This document shows, one piece after another, positions 35,815-44,837 of a stretch of 64,000 nucleotides of DNA. This stretch comes from JAWKTT01 sp041398965 (GTDB lineage Bacteria > Planctomycetota > Planctomycetia > Planctomycetales > Planctomycetaceae). Each line of letters starts with the position of its first letter. Within the stretch, counting starts at the first letter, position 1. The position numbers and the translations under genes were made by a program. The stretch spans positions 62,001 through 126,000 of the forward strand of contig JAWKTT010000004.1 in NCBI GenBank assembly GCA_041398965.1, written 5' to 3'. Below the pieces are notes generated by a model. That model saw only the letters and a program-made list of their open reading frames with translations. It was not told the origin of the DNA and did not search any database.

Positions 35815-35967
35815 CAGCCTGCTAAGAAACGCAGGTCAGTTCTTCCAGCCAGACGTGGTGCCGTTCCTGGTTCCGTTTGATGTCTCGGAAACAAGAACGT
35901 CCGAGTCGCTCGTGCCACCTTGGAGAAGCTGACCCAAAGTCGCTCTTCAACAGACTTTCCGGGGGAG

Positions 35968-37302
35968 TTAGATTTCCGCGAGCGCTTCCGTCGCATCGCC
36001 GAAGGTGTTTAGGGAGAGGCCGGTCTTTTGGGCCAGGGAGAGATAGAGGCTGCACATTTTTCGATTGGTCTTTCCGGTGTAATCAAGAATGCGACCCGTG
36101 TTGATCTGTCCGCCCCCTTTACCAAGCAGAACGACTGGAAGTTGGTCGTTGTTGTGATTGCCGGTCATCATGCTGGACAGAAAGAGAATCATTGAGTTAT
36201 CCAAAAGTGTTCGCTCTCCCTCCTGAACTGCATCTAATTGTTTAGCAATATATGCGAGTTGTTCCACAAAGAACTGGTTCACCTTGAGCCAGTCGCCATT
36301 GTTTGTATGCGACAGGAGATGGTGGATCATATAGTCGATTCCCTGCGTCGGACCTCGATCAGAAATGAGGTTAGGGAAACGTAGTGAAGAGTGATCGTTG
36401 TTCAGTTTCAATGTGCAGACGCGGGTGGTGTCGGTACGGAAGGCGAGGACGAGGATGTCACACATGAGTCGCATATGCTCGTCGATATCCTGCGGGATGC
36501 CATCGGTGGGCCGCGGAATATTGGGCTTCTCCAGAGCTGGACGATACCCTTGCAGTCGATTCTGTTTTCCAGCTTGGTCAATGCGTCGCTCGACCTCTCG
36601 CACCGATTCGAGGTACTCTTCCAGGCGATGTGTATCCGACAGGCTGATCTTGTTTCGTAGCGCCCCGGCTTCCTCTAAGACCGCATCCAAGACGCTTGCA
36701 TCTGCTGGGCCGACTTCGTCGCGAAACAGGCGATCGAACGCAAGGGCAGGGTAGAGTTCCAGCGGCGTCGGCGTGGTAGGAGAACTCCATGATATGTGAG
36801 AGCTGTATATCATCGAATAGTTCTTGTGGAGTGCGGCGATCGAGTGCTCGCATCCGAGGACCAGACTGTCGACTTTCGTCTGTTGGGCATAGTGCCTGGC
36901 AATGACCTGATCGATGCTAATTCCAGAACGAATCTCGCCGCCATCTGCGAGATGAGCCCCTGTAAGCAAGTTTCCTGTTTGACAGCTATGAATCCCGCCG
37001 ATACGGGCCTCCTCGTTGTACAGTCCACGGAGGAACAGCATTTTGTGACGATAAGGAAGGAGGGATTCCAGCACCTTACCGAGTTCCATTTGTCCCCCAT
37101 CATCCCTGGCCCACCACTCTTGACTATGAAATCCGTTTCCCGCGAAGAGACACGCAAAGCGAACAGGTGGCTCGTTCGTCGGCTCTTTTGTCGCATCATC
37201 CCCCCATGCCGGGAGTGATTCCAGCCATGGGAGCGCCATCGAAACGCCGATCCCGCGCAAGAGAGTGCGGCGGGTGATGTGGCTATTGCGAGAGTAAAAC
37301 AT
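35968..37302 (-). CDS. DUF1552-family exported protein (Tat signal)
   Basis: A 444-residue planctomycete protein of unknown function. It has a twin-arginine signal (ITRRTLLRGIGVSMALPWLESLPAW) with RR at residues 11-12. Typical DUF1552 blocks are present: FACLFAGNGFHSQEWWA, KMLFLRGLYNE, HSCQTGNLLTGAHL, SGISIDQVIARHY, SWSSPTTPTPLELYPALAFDRLF and MILFLSSMMTGNHNNDQLPVVLLGKGGGQINTGR. It relates distantly to the DUF1501/sulfatase-like fold. It lies 103 bases after a DUF1592-type haem protein, the usual partner in these genomes, so the pair probably acts together in the periplasm. Confidence 0.88.
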   Translation of the reverse strand: MFYSRNSHITRRTLLRGIGVSMALPWLESLPAWGDDATKEPTNEPPVRFACLFAGNGFHSQEWWARDDGGQMELGKVLESLLPYRHKMLFLRGLYNEEARIGGIHSCQTGNLLTGAHLADGGEIRSGISIDQVIARHYAQQTKVDSLVLGCEHSIAALHKNYSMIYSSHISWSSPTTPTPLELYPALAFDRLFRDEVGPADASVLDAVLEEAGALRNKISLSDTHRLEEYLESVREVERRIDQAGKQNRLQGYRPALEKPNIPRPTDGIPQDIDEHMRLMCDILVLAFRTDTTRVCTLKLNNDHSSLRFPNLISDRGPTQGIDYMIHHLLSHTNNGDWLKVNQFFVEQLAYIAKQLDAVQEGERTLLDNSMILFLSSMMTGNHNNDQLPVVLLGKGGGQINTGRILDYTGKTNRKMCSLYLSLAQKTGLSLNTFGDATEALAEI

Positions 37303-37405
37303 CGCGTTCCTTCATTGGTGTAAGAATGACGAACTAACTAATAATATGAGGGCTGCAATGAGGCAGCGGGAATTGGTGCTCATCGCGAGGGTGACGATAT
37401 CAACG

Positions 37406-40400
37406 TTAATTCTCATGGTAGTCTGCGCCGCGGATGTTTCGAAACTGCGGACTCTGGACGATCGCGATGATGGCGTCGGTGAGACCGTAGTCTTTGTTTT
37501 TTGTGGACTCGATCATCTGCTCAATCAGAAGTTGATCGGAGAGCGTGGTTTGTCGACTTAATGCGTAGCCAACAAGTCTTTTGTAGAACATTCTGTTGAT
37601 CGTTTGTTGCTTGTGCGTGAGTAGGTACTCTCGCAACCCATTGATGCCGGAGAACTGTGTGCCGTCACGGAGTGTGACGGAGGTATCGATTGGGAGGCTG
37701 CCGAGATCGTGTTTACGGCGGCGACCAATGGGGTCGAACTCTTCGAGAGCTAATCCGAAGGGGTCAATGCGCTCATGGCAATGGGCACACTGAGCATCGC
37801 TGACATGCCGGGCGACGATCTCGCGCATGGTCAGACCATCGTTGCCGATCTCGCTCTCGGGAAGTTGCGGGACGTTCAATGGTGGGCGGGGGAGTTTCTC
37901 ACCGAGGAGCGTTTCGACCACCCAATTCCCGCGTAGAACGGGGCTCGTGCGGGACGAACCGGCTTGTTTCGACTGTACGCAGGCAAAACCGAGGATGCCA
38001 CCCCGTCCATAGTGATGCACTCCGTTGACCCGTTGCCATTCATCTCCCGTCACTCCCTCAATGCCATAATGCTCGGCGAGTTGTCGGTTGAGAAAGGTGT
38101 AGTCTGCGGTCAGCATTTCGATGGCGGGGCGGTTTTGCTGAAAGAGGTGCTGAAAGAGTAAGATCGCTTCCTCCTGCATTGCCGAACGCAACGATTTGTC
38201 GAAACTCGGGAAGAGTTGTTCGTTCTTTTCGGCGAACTGGTCGAAGCCCCGCACATGAATCATCTGCGTACCAAATTCGATCGCAAGCGACCGTGACCGG
38301 GGGTCTTGGAGGAGCCGGCCGGTCTGTTGAGCGAGAACGTCGGGCTCATGCAATCGACCGGCTGCGGCGAGCGTACGGAGTTCATCATCGGGGAGCGAGG
38401 ACCAGAGGAAATAGCTCAATCGGCTGGCCAGTTCCCAGTCATTGACCGGCTGAGCAGACGTGCCCGACGGGGCTTGCTCAATATGTAAGAGAAAAGATGG
38501 CGAGATCAATACTCTCGACAGCAGACTGCGAAAGGCCGCCTCGTGGGGGACATTTCTGGCACGGAGTTGGTCATAGAGAGAGTTAAGCCCAGTCACCTCG
38601 GCAGGAGATAACGGTCGACGGTACGCGCGAGCGGAGAAGTCGATTAGTTGCTGAAGTTGTTGCGGGGCGGCCTGTTCAAAGTCGTGCGAGAACGCGACCG
38701 CTCGCTGCTCGAAGTAAGGACGCTTGGCCTCGAAGAAATCGACGAGTGACTGCGGTTGATCCTGTGTGACGAACCCAATGAACAGAGGGAGATATTCGTT
38801 CTCGACGATGGGGAATTTCGAGATAAACCGATGTTCGGACCAAAGTCGTTCGAGTTCCTGTTGCTGAGCATCATCTAAGAAGAGGTCGCGAAGGGCTTCG
38901 TCTTCGCGATGAAAGGTTTTCAGACAAACGACCTCATCGACTGGGATGATGTGCGGATAACAGATGCTTGGCGGGAATAAACGACGGAACTCAGACCACC
39001 CATCACGCAGATGTCGTTCCCCGGCCCCCCCTGTCGCGGCGATGATAGGATCAGCGGCCCCCCAAACGATCGTCTCCCCCGGGGGCGACGTGAGGACTTG
39101 CACCTGGACCGCCCGATCTTTGAAGTCATCGCTCAAGAGAATGTCAACGACGAATTGCCGTTCATGAAACATCGCGGCAGGGAGTCGAACGGACAAGACC
39201 TCGCCCGACGAAAGCTCGACGTCTCGACCGTGTGAGTCGCCATTGTCTGCGTCGACTCGGAATCGTTCGGCGGGCAAACCATATCTGTCGGAAGATGCTG
39301 ACTTTGATAAACTCGACAGGTCGATCCCCTTAAGAAGGGGGCCATTGGCGATGACATAACGATCGTAGAGCTTCCGATCCGCAGGACGATCCGCTGCGGG
39401 ACGCTTGCCGGTGAAGAGTTCGCGTAACTCCTTTCCGAGTGCTTTCGCTTCGTCTTTTTTGTCGACCGTCGCGGCGGCGATGCGCCAACGATTCAGTAGC
39501 GAGTTCACGTCGTCATCGGCTTTTGCCCCAAGTGGACGGGCCGCCGATGGACCGGTTTCAAAACTCCAAACGGCGGTGTTCCCTAAGCGATCGGCATGGG
39601 GATTTCCGTCGCCGATAGTGTCGGCCACATCGCGAGCCAAGTCCCAAGAGCGGGCCTTGGTCTCTGTCGTTTCGGCGATACTGAAGGTAACTTCTGTCAG
39701 GTCGCAGAAATGATTCGACTCTCGGGCATCAATGGCGAGCAGCAACCGATCGCCAACCGCCACCTTCAACACCTGCGGGGAGATGTCCGCCGATTTCCCA
39801 AGATCGACGGTCCCTTCCGTAAGGATAGCGGCTCGGTCTGGAGTTTGCATCTCGACCCACCACATTACGCCGTTACCGCACGTCGCATGAGCATCGACAA
39901 CTTTTCCGGAAACCTTCACGACTCCGGCGATAGGACTCGTCCAGACAACAGCGACAAATTCCTTGGGCATCGGATGCACGCTGACACCGTGTGGCGAGAC
40001 TCGCCCTGGCACCTGTTCGATCTTGTCGGACGAATTCGACACCACCACCGGGAGGTCCCCCGACTCTGGCTTCCATCCCCGAATCGACGCTCGTTCGGCA
40101 TTCGGCGCGGGGCTCTTGAGGAGTGGCATCTTGATGGGCGGAACCGTTCGTCCCGGCAGCTTGTCGGCGACGACAGTCCCCAATGGAGTGACATCTAACA
40201 CGGTCACCCAGCGCTGTAACCATGTGGCGTCTAACTGTTGTTGCTCGGCGAGTTGCGGCACGGTCAGCGATTCATCGTTCGCGAGTTGAATAGACGCCGC
40301 GAGGTACGCCTCCGTCTTGTCGAACAGAGTGGTGTAGTCGACTTCATACTGCGAACCGTACTGTGAGTAGTCACGAAGTGAGAGGGGCGGGAGATCGGTG

Positions 40401-41572
40401 CCGGTGAATCGTGGATGTTGAAATGTGATGCGTGCGGCGGGCATCCCGCCTATGGGCCGTGTGAGTTCGCGGGTCACGAAGTAGAGCGTGACATCTTCTT
40501 CGCCCGGCACTGGCTGAAAGGGGAGACTGATTGACGTGAGAGGCTGCACCGAAGGGGAGCGGGGAACTTGCCGATGCTCGCTGCGGTAGCTCCCGATATT
40601 GCGGGACTCCCAGAGTGGATCGGACAATGCGGTCACTTCGCGGACGATAGCATCGGCATCATTCTCGTTCGAGCCTTTCCAAATCGCACAGACTCGATCA
40701 AGCGGAAACTTCGGCGACTCCGATTGCAGAGCCTCCCACAATAGGCGGAGATACTTCGGACTCAAATTCTGATCAATGGCGATGTCTTCGAGCGTTACCT
40801 TTCCGGCGATCAAGTCGTTCCGATGTCGCAACAGGGCAACCAGATACGGCTTCAACGGAAGTCGTCCATCAGTGGTGAAGGGACGATAGAACTCGCGGAT
40901 TGCCGACAGACTTTCATCCGTCCAGTCGCGTTGAGTAGTCGACGTTGAGAAGCGAAACCCCGTCGGCAGCAGAACGGCATGATCGGCGATCTCTTTGGCG
41001 GCGGCGACGTACTTTGTCATCATCGCCGGAGACATCGCCAGTCCAGCAGCAGCGTTTGTGAAGCCTTCTCCCGCGGCACCATCAGCTGGGAATTCGCGCG
41101 CCGGTAACAAATCGACCCCTGTGAGATCACGGACCGAGTTGTTGTACTCGGTATTGCTCAATCGATGCAAAGGGACCGCCCCTGGGTCACCGGCTTTCGC
41201 ACGGGCCTCTGCGGCAAGCAACCTCTGCACCCAGTCGAGCAATTCCTTTCGTTGAGTGTCTGAAGGTTGCGGCTGATCTTTGGGGGGCATCTCCCTCGTT
41301 TCCAATTGCTGGATCATCGCCATCCAAGGCTTGATGTCCTGTCGCACGCGAGTGACCGAATGAAAGCGCTCCAGGTCAAGCTCCCCCTCTTTCGTCTCGG
41401 AAGAATGACACTCGAAGCAATACGTCTTCAGCAATGCGCGGACGCCGTCAAACTGTCGATCGATGTCATCTGCCGATGCATCTGGGACCTCTCTTAAAGT
41501 GACCGCGTCCTCAGCGGTCACGCTTCGTGCGGCAAAGATCAGAAGCAGCAACAGGACAATTGCAAATCGCAT
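37406..41572 (-). CDS. Large exported cytochrome-like protein, DUF1587/1592/1588/1585 type
   Basis: A 1388-residue exported protein with signal MRFAIVLLLLLIFAARSVTA. A planctomycete cytochrome domain (PSC1-like) holds the haem motif CFECH near residue 52, followed by HRLSNTEYNNSVRDLTGVDLLP (DUF1587). A long middle region of beta-rich, possibly carbohydrate-binding character spans about 200-850. DUF1595/1592 (SARAYRRPLSPAEVTGL; SRLSYFLWSSLPDDEL), DUF1588 with a second CxxCH (CAHCHERIDPFGLALEEFD) and DUF1585 (MFYKRLVGYALSRQTTLSD) close it. The ATG at 41572 is chosen for the signal peptide; one 12 codons earlier is possible. It is upstream of, and likely co-transcribed with, the DUF1552 gene. 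Confidence 0.88.
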   Translation of the reverse strand: MRFAIVLLLLLIFAARSVTAEDAVTLREVPDASADDIDRQFDGVRALLKTYCFECHSSETKEGELDLERFHSVTRVRQDIKPWMAMIQQLETREMPPKDQPQPSDTQRKELLDWVQRLLAAEARAKAGDPGAVPLHRLSNTEYNNSVRDLTGVDLLPAREFPADGAAGEGFTNAAAGLAMSPAMMTKYVAAAKEIADHAVLLPTGFRFSTSTTQRDWTDESLSAIREFYRPFTTDGRLPLKPYLVALLRHRNDLIAGKVTLEDIAIDQNLSPKYLRLLWEALQSESPKFPLDRVCAIWKGSNENDADAIVREVTALSDPLWESRNIGSYRSEHRQVPRSPSVQPLTSISLPFQPVPGEEDVTLYFVTRELTRPIGGMPAARITFQHPRFTGTDLPPLSLRDYSQYGSQYEVDYTTLFDKTEAYLAASIQLANDESLTVPQLAEQQQLDATWLQRWVTVLDVTPLGTVVADKLPGRTVPPIKMPLLKSPAPNAERASIRGWKPESGDLPVVVSNSSDKIEQVPGRVSPHGVSVHPMPKEFVAVVWTSPIAGVVKVSGKVVDAHATCGNGVMWWVEMQTPDRAAILTEGTVDLGKSADISPQVLKVAVGDRLLLAIDARESNHFCDLTEVTFSIAETTETKARSWDLARDVADTIGDGNPHADRLGNTAVWSFETGPSAARPLGAKADDDVNSLLNRWRIAAATVDKKDEAKALGKELRELFTGKRPAADRPADRKLYDRYVIANGPLLKGIDLSSLSKSASSDRYGLPAERFRVDADNGDSHGRDVELSSGEVLSVRLPAAMFHERQFVVDILLSDDFKDRAVQVQVLTSPPGETIVWGAADPIIAATGGAGERHLRDGWSEFRRLFPPSICYPHIIPVDEVVCLKTFHREDEALRDLFLDDAQQQELERLWSEHRFISKFPIVENEYLPLFIGFVTQDQPQSLVDFFEAKRPYFEQRAVAFSHDFEQAAPQQLQQLIDFSARAYRRPLSPAEVTGLNSLYDQLRARNVPHEAAFRSLLSRVLISPSFLLHIEQAPSGTSAQPVNDWELASRLSYFLWSSLPDDELRTLAAAGRLHEPDVLAQQTGRLLQDPRSRSLAIEFGTQMIHVRGFDQFAEKNEQLFPSFDKSLRSAMQEEAILLFQHLFQQNRPAIEMLTADYTFLNRQLAEHYGIEGVTGDEWQRVNGVHHYGRGGILGFACVQSKQAGSSRTSPVLRGNWVVETLLGEKLPRPPLNVPQLPESEIGNDGLTMREIVARHVSDAQCAHCHERIDPFGLALEEFDPIGRRRKHDLGSLPIDTSVTLRDGTQFSGINGLREYLLTHKQQTINRMFYKRLVGYALSRQTTLSDQLLIEQMIESTKNKDYGLTDAIIAIVQSPQFRNIRGADYHEN

Positions 41573-41729
41573 GAAGAAGCATCCAGCAAAGGGGAGCAGT
41601 CGATCCATGATTCGATTACCGACGTCTTAGCAAGACGCCAACACATTGATGATAGTCTATCGATTCGCCTGGTTTCCGGTGAGTCCGCGTTGAATAAATT
41701 TGAGCCGAGCGGCGCCGACAGCCAAATGA

Positions 41730-41765
41730 ACATGGGGAGCACGACGGTTGTCGCGCTCCCCATGT
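41730..41765 (-). terminator. Stem-loop terminator after the SGNH/propeller gene
   Basis: An 11-base stem, acatggggagc (41730-41740) with gctccccatgt (41755-41765), and a 14-base loop. It lies between the stop at 41794 and the next minus-strand gene start at 41572. On the minus strand the following bases are tcatttgg. Confidence 0.65.
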
Positions 41766-41793
41766 GGTTGTCTTGTTTTGGTAAACGGTCTCG

Positions 41794-44466
41794 CTACTTC
41801 ACACGGCGATCAAGCGTCTCCAAGGTTTCCTTGAACACGTACTCGAGGTAGAGATCCTGTTCCAGCGTGAGCGACTCGTAGGCAATGTCTCGGGCTTTGG
41901 CAGCGGAGTCGCCGTGGAAGAAACTCAGGGCACGCAGGGCTTCGGCTCGGACACGGGGGTGGTCGTCGGAAACCAGTTTCTGTAATTGTCCGAGTGGATC
42001 GGCAACATTGTCTCGCCAGTAACAGAGGACGCGCGTAGCAGCAGCTCGGGCACGGGGGTCTTTCGATGCGAGCACGGTGCCGAGTAACTTTTCGTCGATG
42101 ACATTGTGGTGCTGTTTCACCCAGAGTGCTTCGAGTCGTTGATGTTCGACTTCGGGGCTATCTCCTTTCAGGCCAGCGACCCACTTGTCGAGCGTCGTGA
42201 CCACTTCCGCCGTCGGACGTTCACGAAGTTCGCGGCGGACCGCATAGCGCGTACGGTCTTCGTACTCGGAGAGCAACTGCACAAGTTGAGCGGTCGGGGC
42301 TCCGGCGATTGTCGGACGTTCGACCAAAGGACGATTCTTGCAGGTGACGCGCCAAATGCGACCGTGTACCTTGTCGCGGTTCGGGTCTCGCAGGGAGTGC
42401 TGCATGTGTCCAACCAGAGGGTTGAACCAGTCGATAATATAGAGGGCACCATCAGCCCCAAACTGCAAGTCGACGGGGCGGAAGTTCGGATCGGTCGAAC
42501 TGAGCAACGGTTCGACTGGGTCGGCAGCAAAGCCGCTTCCGGCGTCCTTCATGCGGTACTGCAACACCCCCTGAAAGCCGATACAGTTGTTCAACAGGTA
42601 GTTCCCCTGCATCTCGTCGGGGAAGTGACGGCTCGACACGATTTCGCAACCGGCAGTCGGTCGCCATTGCTTGACCAGAAACTCCTTCAGGCCGGGGTGC
42701 TGACGGGGGTAGTCAATGTCACCAGTGAAGGGGGTGGCCCAGTAGTTTGCCCCTCCCGACGCATCGGCGATGAATGTCTGTCCCCAATGATCCCAGCAAA
42801 TTCCCCATGGATTCGCGAAGTTGTAGGTAACGAAGATGTCGAATTTTTCGGACTTCGGTTCGTAGCGGAAGTACGCCGAGTTGTGAACTCGTTTCAGACC
42901 ATAGGGGGTCTCGATCTGTGAGTGATGGAACGTCCCCTCGGCGAAGTACAGATCGCCCCCGGGACCCCATTCGAAGGCTCCGATCGAATGATGACTATCC
43001 CCGGAGTCGAATCCGGTGAGCAGTAGTGTTCGCTCATCGGCGACATCATCGCCGTTCGTGTCTTTCAAGAACATTAAGTTCGGTTGCTGTGCGACATAGG
43101 CTCCACCGTCTCCCAATTCGATCCCGGTCGGAATGTGTAATCCATCGGCGAAGATCGTCTCTTTGTCGGCCTTGCCATCGCCGTTCGTGTCTTCGTAAAT
43201 GATGACTTTATCGTGAACTGGAGTCCCAGGAAGGTACTGTGGATAGGTTGGCATGGTGGTCACCCAGATGCGCCCCTTCGCATCGAAGGCAAACTGGACT
43301 GGGTTCTGAAGATTTGGGAACTCGACCTCGCTGGCCCAGAGGTTGATCTCGAAACCCTCAGCGACGTGGAACGCCTTGAGGGCATCTTCAGGTGACAGAA
43401 TGTTGACCGTATTCTTGTAGTTCGTTTCGACTTCGACAAAGTCACCTGTTCCGGAATCGTCGATGGTCGCCGCGACCTTCTGTCCGGCAGCAACACTCCA
43501 GACACGTTGATCTCGGACGGCGATCATCTTGCGGAGTTTGGCGAACTCGGCAGGATAGTTGACGACGCCGAACGGCTTCTTGCGACCGCCGTAGATGTAA
43601 TATCCGTTGATCGCACGGTAGTCGTACCAGAACTGCTTGTTCTTCTCCTGCACCTCGGCATGTAGCGACTTCACTTGTGGCGAGTTCCAGTCGATCTTCG
43701 ACGGGCTACCAAAGAGCAAGCCGTCGAGTAGTTCGCCGATGACTTTCTCGCCCGTTTCGGAAAGATGGACCCCGTTGAAGGTCACCGGCACCGCATGAGG
43801 CAGTGCCGCTTTCGATGAGGTGAATAGGTCGACGAAGGGGATGTTCTGCTCTTTGCAGACCTCTTCCATCGCAGCAGAGTACAGAGCCAGATTGGCGTTG
43901 TTCCATGTCCCGGCCAGAATGTTGCGGTCAGTAAGATCTTCGTTCGCCATCGGCGAAATCATCACGAGTGTCGGGGGCTGTTGTGGTGCCGGCCCGTTCT
44001 TGTCTTGCACGACTGGAGTTTGCGATCCGCGTTCGTATTCAATCGAGGGATACCGGTAAGCACGGACTTCGGTGATGAACTTCGCCAAGTCCGCCTTAAA
44101 CTGCGGCAAGCCTTTCGGGCCAGCGAAAGATTCGTTGAATCCAAAGTTCGCGAGGATGACGTTCGGCTGATGGTCGAACAGTGTGTGCCCGTGATCTTGG
44201 AAGTCCTTCGACCGCAGACGAATGGTGATGGTGTCACCGGAAAAACCGAGGTTGCGGACGATGAGTTGCTTTTCGGGATGTCGAGCATGCAGCAAGGTCT
44301 CCCAGTGCCCGAAATACTGCATTCGTTCGCAGTTCGTCCCGCCGATGAGGACGATCTTGTCCCCCTTTTTCAGGGCAAATGGCTCTGCCGCGTGGGCGAA
44401 AGAGGCGATGCCGAGCAACAGCACCGTCGAGAGAAGTGTCTGAAAAAACCGTGTCGCTTGTCGCAT
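41794..44466 (-). CDS. SGNH-hydrolase-like plus PVC beta-propeller plus HEAT protein
   Basis: An 890-residue exported protein (signal TLLSTVLLLGIASFAHA). Residues 30-260 resemble an SGNH/GDSL domain: DKIVLIGGTNCERMQYFG, RNLGFSGDTI, VILANFGFNES and FNGVHLSETGEKVI. The usual GDS nucleophile position reads GGTN, so the classic Ser is missing, although the Asn and His blocks remain. Residues 360-740 are the PVC membrane-bound dehydrogenase-like (NHL) propeller: FEINLWASEVEFPNLQNPVQFAFDAKGRIWV, YEDTNGDGKADK and FLKDTNGDDVADE. The last 120 residues are HEAT-like. Many relatives end with a CxxCH cytochrome domain, which is absent here. Function unknown; polysaccharide-related oxidation or deacetylation is often guessed. 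Confidence 0.8.
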   Translation of the reverse strand: MRQATRFFQTLLSTVLLLGIASFAHAAEPFALKKGDKIVLIGGTNCERMQYFGHWETLLHARHPEKQLIVRNLGFSGDTITIRLRSKDFQDHGHTLFDHQPNVILANFGFNESFAGPKGLPQFKADLAKFITEVRAYRYPSIEYERGSQTPVVQDKNGPAPQQPPTLVMISPMANEDLTDRNILAGTWNNANLALYSAAMEEVCKEQNIPFVDLFTSSKAALPHAVPVTFNGVHLSETGEKVIGELLDGLLFGSPSKIDWNSPQVKSLHAEVQEKNKQFWYDYRAINGYYIYGGRKKPFGVVNYPAEFAKLRKMIAVRDQRVWSVAAGQKVAATIDDSGTGDFVEVETNYKNTVNILSPEDALKAFHVAEGFEINLWASEVEFPNLQNPVQFAFDAKGRIWVTTMPTYPQYLPGTPVHDKVIIYEDTNGDGKADKETIFADGLHIPTGIELGDGGAYVAQQPNLMFLKDTNGDDVADERTLLLTGFDSGDSHHSIGAFEWGPGGDLYFAEGTFHHSQIETPYGLKRVHNSAYFRYEPKSEKFDIFVTYNFANPWGICWDHWGQTFIADASGGANYWATPFTGDIDYPRQHPGLKEFLVKQWRPTAGCEIVSSRHFPDEMQGNYLLNNCIGFQGVLQYRMKDAGSGFAADPVEPLLSSTDPNFRPVDLQFGADGALYIIDWFNPLVGHMQHSLRDPNRDKVHGRIWRVTCKNRPLVERPTIAGAPTAQLVQLLSEYEDRTRYAVRRELRERPTAEVVTTLDKWVAGLKGDSPEVEHQRLEALWVKQHHNVIDEKLLGTVLASKDPRARAAATRVLCYWRDNVADPLGQLQKLVSDDHPRVRAEALRALSFFHGDSAAKARDIAYESLTLEQDLYLEYVFKETLETLDRRVK

Positions 44467-44837
44467 TATGGGGTCCTGTCATTCAGGGTCCGAAAGACTC
44501 GAAGTTGAGAAGTCGAAACTCGCTGCGGTCGAGATCGTTGCTACAACACATTGTTACTCAAAGCGTGAGACGACGCATCTGTCCGAAGGTCAGCCGCAAT
44601 CATAGGCCGCGAGTTTGGATGAAGGTAACGACTCCGCCCCCCCGGTTTCCAGTCGGTCGACGATGACTTATGATGGACGTGTGGATGGGTGAATCGATTC
44701 ACCGGCATGAATGAGGTCTGATCGGCAGGGACGATGTTCTAAACGTCTTAGTCGATTTCGTATCGTGGAGGCGAGGAATGGCTTGTTTCAATCAGCGGCG
44801 ATCGTGTTCACTGGCACCTTCCCAACCCGTTTCAGCC
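44467..44837. other. Divergent non-coding region
   Basis: About 370 bases between the SGNH/propeller gene (minus) and the DUF1549/1553 gene (plus). I found no clear promoter hexamers, dyads or small genes. Frames at its right end are upstream extensions of the plus-strand gene. Confidence 0.3.

Noticed and set aside
35811..35826. Small palindrome tagcag-cc-tgcta at the end of the AGE gene as a terminator
   Set aside because: The stem is only six bases with a two-base loop and no T run; too weak to call.
42106..42921. A 271-codon plus-strand frame opposite the SGNH/propeller gene
   Set aside because: Antisense shadow; no signal, motif or separate promoter.
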